From NCBI RefSeq assembly GCF_900094625.1, contig NZ_FMAJ01000022.1, forward strand, positions 1-58,076: a DNA stretch of 58,076 nt, written 5' to 3'. Shown here one piece after another: positions 33,253 through 42,000 of the stretch. A program made the translations under genes and the position numbers. The DNA comes from Rhizobium aethiopicum. Lineage in GTDB: Bacteria; Pseudomonadota; Alphaproteobacteria; Rhizobiales; Rhizobiaceae. Numbering within the stretch: position 1 is the stretch's first letter; each line of letters begins with the position of its first letter. The notes under the pieces were generated by a model. The model saw only the letters and a list, made by a program, of their open reading frames with translations, did no database searches and was not told the DNA's origin.

Positions 33253-34377
33253 CTACTGTTGCAGCGTTTTGGCAAGCCGCAGGATCATCTCTTCGCAGGC
33301 AGCCAGTTCGTCCAGGCGGATGAACTCGTCAGCACGGTGGGCGCGGGAGATGTCCCCGGGACCACAGATGATCGCGTCGATGCCGGCTGCCTGATAGAGT
33401 CCAGCCTCGGTGCCGTAGCTGACGGCAGCCAAGGTCTGCGCTGAGGTTAGCTCCTCCATCAGCCGAGCGAGCGGCGTGTCCGCATCAAGCGAAAGCGCCG
33501 GATAGGTGCTGCTGGTTTCCCACGTGACGCGGAAACCGTCTTTCGCCAAAGCCTCGGCCGTTACCTTGATCTGTTCCAGGAGAACTGTTGGCGATACGCC
33601 GGGCACGGCGCGGGCTTCCAATTCCATGATGCAGACATCCGGGATGATGTTGACGCTCCGTCCGCCCGTAATCGTTCCGATCTGCAGCGTAGAATACGGC
33701 GGCTCGAAGTTCTGATCCAAAGCGCTGTCTCGCAAGGCATCAACGGTCTTCAGCGTCGCACTCATCACCGCAGTCATGGCGTGGATCGCGTTCAGGCCCT
33801 TATCAGGGCGCGACGAATGACCGGTCGTGCCATGGATTTCGATGCGGGCGGCCGCCTTCCCCTTGTGGCCGCGGATCGCCACCATACTGCTCGGTTCACC
33901 GATGATTGCGCCCAAAGGAGGAGCGCACAGGTTCCCGATCTGCTGCAACATATGGGGTACGCCGCGGCAGCCTGCTTCCTCGTCATACGAAAAGGCGAAG
34001 TGAATCGGGCGCCTCAATGGCATTTTCGCTATAGCGGGAAGTCCGGCAAGCGCGGCGGCAAGAAACCCCTTCATATCGGAGGCGCCCCTGCCAAAAAGCC
34101 GATCTCCCTCAGCCCGCAGGCGGAAGGGATCCGACGTCCAAGTCCGTTCGGAGGCCGAAACGACATCCATATGCCCTGATAGAATGTAGCCGGGCTCATC
34201 TTTCGGGCCGATAGTGGCGAACAGATTTGCCCTATCCCCTTCCGGACCCGGCAAGACAGTCACGGTGGCGCCATGACTTTCGAGATAGGTCTTCACCCAT
34301 GCGACGATGTCGCCATTCGGAGTCCCGACGACGGACGGAAAACCGACCAGCTGCTCCAGTATGTCCTTAGCATTCAT
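33253..34377 (-). CDS. M20-family deacetylase, acetylornithine deacetylase-like
   Basis: A 374-residue zinc peptidase-fold hydrolase, close to ArgE length. Zinc-site motifs: ILSGHMDVVSA (His), RGASDMKGFLAA (Asp), SYDEEAGCRGV (Glu-Glu), IIGEPSS and a C-terminal SRAHRADEFI (His). The inserted dimerisation domain starts at HGTTGHSSRPDKG. Predicted to remove N-acyl groups from amino acids such as N-acetylornithine. The ATG at 34377 has GGAGAA upstream; a longer frame to 34434 is less likely. It is divergent from the LysR gene at 34689, the probable regulator. Confidence 0.9.
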   Translation of the reverse strand: MNAKDILEQLVGFPSVVGTPNGDIVAWVKTYLESHGATVTVLPGPEGDRANLFATIGPKDEPGYILSGHMDVVSASERTWTSDPFRLRAEGDRLFGRGASDMKGFLAAALAGLPAIAKMPLRRPIHFAFSYDEEAGCRGVPHMLQQIGNLCAPPLGAIIGEPSSMVAIRGHKGKAAARIEIHGTTGHSSRPDKGLNAIHAMTAVMSATLKTVDALRDSALDQNFEPPYSTLQIGTITGGRSVNIIPDVCIMELEARAVPGVSPTVLLEQIKVTAEALAKDGFRVTWETSSTYPALSLDADTPLARLMEELTSAQTLAAVSYGTEAGLYQAAGIDAIICGPGDISRAHRADEFIRLDELAACEEMILRLAKTLQQ

Positions 34378-34688
34378 CGCAGGTTCTCCATCATGTGTAG
34401 GGCACGACGCCGTACCGGCGACCACTGGCCGCATGCAGGCTCCGTTCGAGCAGCGGTCGCGGGGTTATCGTTCGGGGTTCCCTTTCCTGTCTGGGGCGGC
34501 CAAATCGGCCGGCCATTCTCGGTCTCCGGTTCCCACCCGCACCCGCTGAATACAGCCCAGGCCAGCCCATCGGGCTAATAAGCCAGCGCCGCCAGCATGA
34601 ATCCGTTATCAAACCTGATCTCACCTTGTCGCCAAAGCCTAAAGATGACAATTAATCCCAGATGAATAATCACTTCAGGTAGGCGTTA
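34378..34688. other. Divergent control region between ArgE-like gene and LysR gene
   Basis: 311 bases between divergent starts. A small hairpin AGCCCatcGGGCT lies near 34563-34577 and the part before the LysR start (34600-34690) is AT-richer. It should carry both promoters; I cannot point to specific boxes. Confidence 0.4.
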
Positions 34689-35618
34689 ATGCTCTCGTCC
34701 GACGATCTTGCCTTCTTTTCGGTCCTCACCACCTCTAAATCCCTCGCTGAAAGCGCGAGAAAGCTGAACGTCACCCCTCCGGCGGTAACACAGCGCCTGC
34801 GCGCGCTTGAAGAGAAAGTCGGGGTAAGGCTGATCGACCGCTCCGGGCGCCACCTGCGTCTTACCGAAGAGGGCTCACTGGTCGCCTCCCACAGCGTCAT
34901 CGTCAGCGATGCCATAGACTCGCTTACCGAAGCCCTGGCTGATCGCAAGGGTGCGGTCCGCGGGCACCTCAGGGTCGCAGCACCTCACGGTTTTGGTAGG
35001 ATCTACGTGGCCCCGGTCGTGGAGGCGTTTGCTCGAGAGCATCGTGGTGCCACCGCTACCCTGCAACTGTCCGATCATCCCACGGCATTGATCGTTGACA
35101 GCTATGAGGTGGTTGTTCACATCGGGGCGTCCGCGCATCTGGATCAAGTCGTGACGACGCTGGCGCCGAACAACCGGATTCTCTGCGCAAGTCCCGAATA
35201 CCTCGCTTCGGCTGCGCCCATTTCCACGCCAGCCGATCTGGCGCGACATCGCTGCCTTGTCGTTCGCGAGAATGAGGAGGACGTAACGCTCTGGAGGTTT
35301 AAGGGATCACGGCAGGAAAGTGCGACAGTGCGCGTCAACCCCGTCATGTCGAGCAATGATGGCGCCGTTATTCGGGATTGGGCGCTCGCCGGTCAGGGGA
35401 TCATGATGCGCTCCGAATGGGCCGTTGCAGAAGACCTCGCCGACGGACGGCTGAGGCAGGTACTTCCCAATTGGAAGCTGCCGTCGGCCGATATCGTCGC
35501 CATCCTCGGATCGCGGCACGGACGAAGTGCGCGCACTGCCGCTTTCCTGACGATGCTTCGTCAGTCGCTGAAACCACTGCCCTGGAGCGCCGATCCTGCT
35601 AAGAAGCCTGGTCAATAA
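34689..35618 (+). CDS. LysR-family transcriptional regulator
   Basis: A 309-residue LysR regulator. The HTH (residues 4-62) has LAFFSVLTTSKSLAESARKL and TPPAVTQRLRALEEKVGVRL; the effector domain begins near 90 (RGHLRVAAPHGFGRIYVAPVV), in the style of the CrgA/AaeR-like group. It is divergent from the ArgE/hydroxyacid-dehydrogenase/cupin unit. Its end overlaps the end of the convergent aldehyde dehydrogenase by 7 bases, so the two transcripts are antisense at their 3' ends. Confidence 0.9.
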   Translation: MLSSDDLAFFSVLTTSKSLAESARKLNVTPPAVTQRLRALEEKVGVRLIDRSGRHLRLTEEGSLVASHSVIVSDAIDSLTEALADRKGAVRGHLRVAAPHGFGRIYVAPVVEAFAREHRGATATLQLSDHPTALIVDSYEVVVHIGASAHLDQVVTTLAPNNRILCASPEYLASAAPISTPADLARHRCLVVRENEEDVTLWRFKGSRQESATVRVNPVMSSNDGAVIRDWALAGQGIMMRSEWAVAEDLADGRLRQVLPNWKLPSADIVAILGSRHGRSARTAAFLTMLRQSLKPLPWSADPAKKPGQ

Positions 35619-37042
35619 CCGAGGATCGACTTCGTTTCGAGATACTCTTCAAGCCCGTATACGCCATACTCGCGGCCATTGCCCGACCGTTTATAGCCAC
35701 CGAAGGCGGCCGCTCCGTCCCAAGCCGGATAGTTGATATGGACCTGACCGGCACGAATGCGAGTGGCGACCCGGCGTGCCCGCTCCGGGTCTGAAGACTG
35801 AACATGGGCGCCCAATCCATAGACGGTGTCGTTAGCAATCGCGATTGCCTCTTCCTCGTCCTTGTAGGGCATGATCGAAAGGACGGGACCGAAGATTTCT
35901 TCACGAGCAATCCGCATGTGGGGCGTCACCTCGGAAAAGATCGTGGGTTGCGTAAAAAAGCCGCTGTCGAGGCCGGCCGGCCGACCCAAGCCGCCGCACA
36001 GCAGTTTGGCGCCGTCATCGATACCAGCCTGAATCATGACCTGTACCCGCTCGAACTGAGCACGATTGGCGATGGGGCCCATGTCCGTCGCCGGATTAAG
36101 CGGCGCGCCGACGCGGATGGCACGCGCAGTGGCGCCAGCCAATTCCTCGACTTCACCGAGCCGATGTGCGGGCACAAGCATGCGCGTCGGGGCGCTGCAC
36201 GACTGCCCGACATTACGCATTCCGGCAAGCACGCCCTTCGCTACCGCCTCGCCGAAGTTGGCATCGTCGAGAAAAATGTTCGGTGACTTGCCGCCCAGTT
36301 CCTGCACCACCCGCTTCACCGTCGGTGCGGCCGCCTGCGCGACGAGCACCCCTGCGCGGGTGGAACCAGTGATCGAAATCATGTCGACCTCCGGATGGCT
36401 GGCGAGCGCTGCGCCTACGCTCTCGCCAGTGCCGTTGACCAAATTGAATACGCCCGGCGGAGTGCCGGCATCATGCATCAGTTGGGCAAAGAGCAGAGCG
36501 CTATAAGGTGACAGCTCACTGGGCTTGAGGACGACGGTGCAGCCTGCTGCGATCGCGGGAGCGACCTTGGCAGTGATCTGGTAAAGTGGCCAGTTCCAGG
36601 GTGTGATCAGCGCGCAAACCCCGATCGCTTCCTTCGCGGTTGCGGTGCGCCCATCAACTGTCGTGAATTGGTACTTCTCGAGAATCTCCATCTGGACGCG
36701 GATGTGCTCGGCAGCAAAAGGAACCTGGGATGCCCGCGCGAAGCTGATCGCCGCCCCCATTTCCACGACGAGCGCTTCCGCGAACGTATCCGCTCTTTCT
36801 TTCAGGAGAGAATGCATCCTACCGAGCAGACCAAGCCTCTCGGAAACAGATGCTTGCGAGAAAACCGGGAATGCGTTGCGCGCAGCTGCAACCGCAAGAT
36901 CGACGTGACTAGCACCGCCCGCAGCAATTTGCCCAACAACCTGCTCGGAGGCGGGATCGACGACAGGCAAACGGGTTACATCCACCGCTTCCTGCCACTT
37001 CCCACCGATGTAGAACTGGCTCTCCCGTCCCGTCAGCATCAT
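35612..37042 (-). CDS. NAD(P)-dependent aldehyde dehydrogenase
   Basis: A 476-residue aldehyde dehydrogenase. ITPWNWPLYQITAKVAPA, SITGSTRAGVLVAQAA, the base-containing QELGGKSPNIFLDD, catalytic Cys282 in NVGQSCSAPTRM, EEIFGPVLS, and AFGGYKRSGNGREYG are intact. QELGGKSPNI and GQSC group it with broad-specificity or betaine/phenylacetaldehyde-type enzymes. A double ATG at 37042/37039 follows GAGGTGA; the frame reaches 37117 but the upstream part has no conserved sequence. It converges with the LysR gene. The C-terminus resembles the partial gene at the window start. Confidence 0.9.
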   Translation of the reverse strand: MMLTGRESQFYIGGKWQEAVDVTRLPVVDPASEQVVGQIAAGGASHVDLAVAAARNAFPVFSQASVSERLGLLGRMHSLLKERADTFAEALVVEMGAAISFARASQVPFAAEHIRVQMEILEKYQFTTVDGRTATAKEAIGVCALITPWNWPLYQITAKVAPAIAAGCTVVLKPSELSPYSALLFAQLMHDAGTPPGVFNLVNGTGESVGAALASHPEVDMISITGSTRAGVLVAQAAAPTVKRVVQELGGKSPNIFLDDANFGEAVAKGVLAGMRNVGQSCSAPTRMLVPAHRLGEVEELAGATARAIRVGAPLNPATDMGPIANRAQFERVQVMIQAGIDDGAKLLCGGLGRPAGLDSGFFTQPTIFSEVTPHMRIAREEIFGPVLSIMPYKDEEEAIAIANDTVYGLGAHVQSSDPERARRVATRIRAGQVHINYPAWDGAAAFGGYKRSGNGREYGVYGLEEYLETKSILGY

Positions 37043-37405
37043 TTCACCTCGCTTCACGACATTGCGGCCATGGACCTGCCCTCCATAAGGATGCCCGGAA
37101 AGACCCGAAGATGACATTTAGGAGGACTGAATGTTTGCTTAAGACAGGTGTTAACCACAGAGTCACTCGTACCGCCTCAACAGAATGGGCTCCAGGATCG
37201 AAAATGTCGTGCCGTTGCTGACATTTCACCGTCACCCTCCCTGCCCGGATGCCGCAACCCCGTACCTTCGTGGGTTCTCCGTGCGAGGCGCTTGAGCGTT
37301 TCCTGCGCATCAAAAGAAGAGTAAATTCCTCTTGTTTCATCCGAAGATCAGTGATTATAGGCATCTCTGCTTTGCCATTGAGATGCCGTAGCGAGAGGAT
37401 AATCT
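37043..37405. other. Divergent intergenic region
   Basis: 363 bases between the aldehyde dehydrogenase (minus) and the metal-chelate binding protein (plus). No convincing gene. The stretch from 37300 to 37400 is AT-richer and probably carries the plus-strand promoter. I could not identify a Fur/RirA-type site with confidence. Confidence 0.4.
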
Positions 37406-38425
37406 ATGAAACGAACGTTTGCCTTTGCAGTCGTATGTACGCTGATTGGCCTGGCTGCTGCCCGCTCGCAAGCGGCCTCCAGCGCGTATCCACTCACTCT
37501 GGATAATTGCGGCGCGAAGGTTACCTTCCAGAAGGCGCCCGAGCGAGCTGTAGGGCTCGGTCAAAACAGCGCGGAAATCATGCTTCTGCTTGGTCTTGAG
37601 GACAAGATGGTCGGGACCGCTTTCTGGCCAAACAAAGTCTTGCCTCAGCTTGCTGAAGCCAACGCAAAGATAAAGGTTCTGACGGTCGAGTTCCCGACTT
37701 TCGAGTCCATCCTTGCGCAGAACCCCGATTTCGTCGCCTCGGCGTTGCCCAGCCTGGTAGGTCCTTCGAGCAAGATCGCGAAACGCGAAGACTTCGATAA
37801 GGTCGCAGTTCCCACATATCTTTCGCCAAGCACCTGCGTCAGCGACGGCACGGCTAAGGACAAATTTGGTTACGGTGCCCGCGACAAGCTTTGGAACATG
37901 GACACACTCTATCAGGAGATTGACGAGCTCGCCCGGATTTTCGACGTGAGTGATCGAGGCCAGGCTTTGATTGCTGATTTGAAAAAACGAGAAGCCGCGT
38001 TACGTGCCGAGGCACCCAAAGATGGCGCGAAGCTGTCATACGTTTTCTGGTTCTCCAGTCCGTCTCCATCAGCCGATGCCTATCTCGGAGGTAAAAATAG
38101 CGCCGCCGGCTTTATCGCCGACGTCCTCGGCGGGACGAACGCCATAACCACGGAAGCCGAATCGCCGGCGCTCGGCTGGGAGAGCATTATCGCTACCGAT
38201 CCTGACGTCATCGTCGTCGCGCAAGTCGATCGGAACCGGTGGGAGCTCGACAAGGCCGAAGCAAAGATTAAGTTCCTTATGACTGATCCGGCAACCAGTC
38301 AGATGCCGGCGGTCAAGAACAAGGCGCTTGTGATCATGGATGGCCAAGCCATGAACCCCACCGTCCGCACGATTTACGGGGCAGAGCAGGTAGCTGAACA
38401 GCTGAAAGCGCTTCGGCTCAAGTGA
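37406..38425 (+). CDS. Periplasmic metal-chelate (siderophore/cobalamin-type) binding protein
   Basis: A 339-residue class III solute-binding protein (FecB/BtuF family, Peripla_BP_2). Signal peptide of about 24 residues (MKRTFAFAVVCTLIGLAAA... ending RSQA). The first domain has ERAVGLGQNSAEIMLLLGLEDKMVG and FPTFESILAQNPDFV, then a long linker helix and a second domain with SPALGWESIIATDPDVIVVAQ. Such proteins deliver ferric siderophores, haem or corrinoids to an ABC importer. No permease or ATPase gene is next to it, so it either works with an importer encoded elsewhere or is an orphan. Confidence 0.88.
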   Translation: MKRTFAFAVVCTLIGLAAARSQAASSAYPLTLDNCGAKVTFQKAPERAVGLGQNSAEIMLLLGLEDKMVGTAFWPNKVLPQLAEANAKIKVLTVEFPTFESILAQNPDFVASALPSLVGPSSKIAKREDFDKVAVPTYLSPSTCVSDGTAKDKFGYGARDKLWNMDTLYQEIDELARIFDVSDRGQALIADLKKREAALRAEAPKDGAKLSYVFWFSSPSPSADAYLGGKNSAAGFIADVLGGTNAITTEAESPALGWESIIATDPDVIVVAQVDRNRWELDKAEAKIKFLMTDPATSQMPAVKNKALVIMDGQAMNPTVRTIYGAEQVAEQLKALRLK

Positions 38426-38507
38426 CTTTCGCGGACGACATGGCCGACCTTCAACGGGTGCACAGGTCGCTTGAGCGGCGAGTTAGACCCGCTTTCCCTA
38501 GAAGGGA

Positions 38508-38703
38508 GCCGATCGGCTAGAAACTGTTTCAGCGGATGTCGCGATCGCCGACATCAGCTGATTGATCTGAACCACATGCTCGCCGATCGACTTCAGCGAC
38601 TGGCCAGTTTACAGAACAAGTTTCACGCCGGCGCCGACCTCAAAGGACGACTTTTCGATAAGCCCTTTGATCTCCAAAAGGGCGACCTCATACATCCGGC
38701 ATA
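38508..38703 (-). pseudogene. Relic of a methyl-accepting chemotaxis protein
   Basis: On the minus strand, one frame reads LLEIKGLIEKSSFEVGAGVKLV, then L-stop-T, then GQSLKSIGEHVVQINQLMSA and IATSAETVSS. This is the adaptation/signalling coiled coil of a methyl-accepting chemotaxis protein (compare EIKxLIxxS, IGEHVVxINQLMSAIATSA). There is an in-frame TAA at 38609-38611, and neither the membrane part nor the CheW-binding tip remains. It is a small isolated fragment between the binding-protein gene and the giant sensor kinase. Confidence 0.75.
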
Positions 38704-38832
38704 ATTGCTCTGGTTTAGGAAATCGGGCGAAAGGGCTAAACTAATATACTTCGGCATAATAGCGGGGGTGCTCCAGGCAGAGTTAATGTTGCAACGGCCT
38801 AAAAGAAACGCCCTCCCATCACAGGCCGACTT

Positions 38833-38884
38833 GCCGCGCCGGCGTTTTGCTTGACCGCAAGACCTTCACCCCTGCCGGCGCGGC
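38833..38884. repeat. 11-bp inverted repeat with nested hairpin
   Basis: GCCGCGCCGGC (38833-38843) is perfectly complementary to GCCGGCGCGGC (38874-38884). The 30-base interior contains a smaller hairpin (TTGC...GCAA). It lies in the non-coding gap 38704-39046 upstream of the large sensor kinase. It may be a terminator, attenuator or mobile palindrome. Nothing else is seen in that gap. Confidence 0.55.
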
Positions 38885-39046
38885 GCCTCTTAAAGCATGA
38901 AACCGCAATTGCCGCAGCTTTGCTCTTCGCGGAACTGCCTTAACAAAATGCACTGGAACCTGAACCGGAGGAAGATCAGCAGAGTTGCGACCGCCTCAAT
39001 AGTCCGAAGCATAGGCTCGTTGACATGAGAGGAAAGTCGGTGAAGC

Positions 39047-42000
39047 TTGATTGGATCTGCGATGCCTGCGCCTCAGATGGTGTGCGGGCAGCATCGAAGC
39101 GAGCGGTGTGCCATGGACGACACGGTCAATGATGCGCAGAAGACCAGGAAGAACATGATCGGACGGAAGCGCGCTCTCGCTTCCATCGGCCAGCAGACTT
39201 CGACCGACCTTCAGTACCACGAGCCACAATCCTCCTGGAGTGACGGCGATCGCATCTTCACACGAGAGCTGATCCGGAGCGGCAACGGCGCACCAAAAGC
39301 CGTTCTGAGGGTGCAGCTTGCAGCTGAACATCCCAGTCGAACCAGCCTCGATAGACTGGCCCACGAATATCGCCTGAAAGACGAACTCGATCGAGAGTGG
39401 GCAGCCAAACCGCTGGATTTCACAACGGAAAATGGTCGGACCGTGCTTGTCCTCGAAGATTGCGGCGGCGTGCCCCTCCCGCAGTTGATGGGACGGCACA
39501 GCCACGGCATGGCCGCCGAACTCACTGTCTTTTTGCGTCTTGCCAAGGGTATTGCGGCGGCAGTCGGCAAGGCTCACGGATGCGGCCTCATTCACAGGGA
39601 CATCAAGCCGGCCAATTTACTGGCGGACGAGGCGGAAGGGCGGGTCCGACTAACCGGCTTCGGAGTGGCGTCGCATCTTTCTCGTGAGCGCCAGGCCGCC
39701 GATCCCCCTGAGGTCATTGCTGGCAGCCTCGCATACATGGCGCCCGAACAGACCGGCCGCATGAACCGATCGGTGGACTCGCGTAGTGACCTCTACGCCG
39801 TCGGCATCACGCTCTACGAAATGATCACCGGCCAGTTGCCGTTCACTGCTACGGAGCCGATGGAATGGGTGCACTGCCACGTTGCCAGGCGACCAATGCC
39901 GCCGTCCGAGCGTGTAAGAGAGCTACCAGGCATTATCTCGGCAATCGTAATGAAGCTGCTCGCCAAGAACGCAGAGGAACGCTATCAGACGGCCGCCGGG
40001 CTGGAGGCGGATCTGCGACGTGCCCTCGTCGAGAGCGAGAAGTATGGGCGGATCGCAGAATTTCCGCTCGGGACGCGCGATGTGCCGGACAGACTTGTGA
40101 TCCCCGAGCGGCCCTACGGTCGCGAACGCGAGATCGCCGCCCTAACCTCCGCATTCGACCGGGTCGTCGCGGGCGCTGGGCCGACCCTGGTGCTGGTTTC
40201 GGGTCATGCCGGCGTGGGCAAATCCATGGTCGTGAATGAGCTCCACCGCGCGCTCGTGCCGTCCCGTGGACTATTTGCCTCCGGCAAATTCGACCAGAAC
40301 CAGCGTCACATTCCTTATGCGAGCGTAGCGCAGGCCCTGCGAGACCTCGTCCGAGTGCTGCTGGGCAAGAGTGAAGCGGAACTCGCGCCCTGGCGCGCTG
40401 CTTTAATCGAAGAACTGGGCGCGAGCGGTCGGCTGATGGTAACGCTCATTCCGGAACTTGAATCTCTCATCGGCCGGCTTCCGGCGGTTGCGGATCTACC
40501 GCCTCAGGACGCCAAGCGCCGCTTCCAATTGAACATCAGGCGCCTACTGCGAGTGTTTGCCACAGCAGAACATCCGCTCACGCTGTTTCTAGACGATCTC
40601 CAATGGTTGGACGCAGCAACGCTCGATCTGCTTGAAGATTTGTGCACCCAGAAGGATATGCGTCACCTGCTGCTCATTGGAGCCTATCGCGACAACGAAG
40701 TATCGTCCACCCATCCGCTGATCCGCCGGCTGACAGCGATCCAGGAGGTGGGTGGCCAAGTGCATGAGATCGTACTGACACCGCTTAGGCTGGAAGATCT
40801 GACCCGGATGCTGGCCGACGCTCTTCATTGCGGAAGCAACCGTGTCAAGCCGCTTGCGCGGCTAGTGCACAAGAAGAGCGGAGGCAATCCCTTCTTCGCG
40901 CTCCAGTTCCTGAGCACGTTGCCGGACGAAGGCCTGCTCGACTTCAATCGCGAACAGGCGCACTGGGATTGGGATCTCGATCGCATAGGAGCCAAAGGTT
41001 ATACCGATAACGTCGCGGATCTAATGCTAAGCAAGCTGCGGCGCCTGCCCGATTCCACGCAGGCTGCCCTGAACATGCTAGCGTGTCTCGGCAATCACGC
41101 GGCGGTTGATACCCTGGCTCTGATCAGGAGCGAAAATCACGACGCGGTTCATGCAGCCTTTTGGCCCGCGGCGCGGGCCGGACTCGTGCTGCTTGAAGAG
41201 GGGGCATCATACCGCTTCCTGCACGATCGTGTTCAGGAGGCCGCGTATGGGCTGATCCCCGAAGATGAGCGGGCGGCAGCGCATCTTTCCATCGGCCGCC
41301 TCCTGCTGGTGCATACGCCGCCGCAGGCACTCGAGGAGAATATTTTCGAGATTGTCGGCCAACTCAACTGCGGCGGCGCGCTCATCGCGCCCGGTGAAGA
41401 GCGAGAGCGTCTCGCGGGGTTGAACCTGCTTGCCACTCGCCGCGCCAAGGCGTCGGCTGCATACGAATCGGCGCTGGCTTATGCCGGCACGGGTGCGGCT
41501 TACCTGCAGGACGATGCCTGGGAGCGCCGATACGAACTCGCTTTCGCCCTCGAACTCCACAGGGCCGAATGCGAATTCTTGACCGGGGCACCGGCGGAGG
41601 CGCAGGCCCGCCTCGCAGAATTGGCAAGTCGAGCCACCAGCCTCGCCGATCTGGCCCGCGTCACGCGCCTGCGCGTCGACCTTTTCATGAGCCTGGGTCG
41701 GAGCGACCAGGCCATCATATTCGGCCTCGACTACCTCCACCGGGTTGGCATTTCGTGGTCGTCCCACCCGACCAGGAGCCAGGTGCGCCAGGAATACGCG
41801 CGGCTTTGGAGACAACTCGGGGGCCGCCCCATCGAAGCGCTGCTTAACTCGCCCCCTATGACGGATCGGGTCGCGCTCGCCACCATGGACGTTCTGACCT
41901 CACTTGTTACTCCGGCCCTGTTTACCGACGAGAATCTGCGCTGCCTCGTTATCGGGCGAATGGGCAATATCAGCCTCAAGCACGGCAACAGCGACACATC

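Noticed and set aside
38471..38704. A 77-residue plus-strand gene
   Set aside because: The opposite strand carries recognisable chemotaxis-receptor sequence over the same bases.
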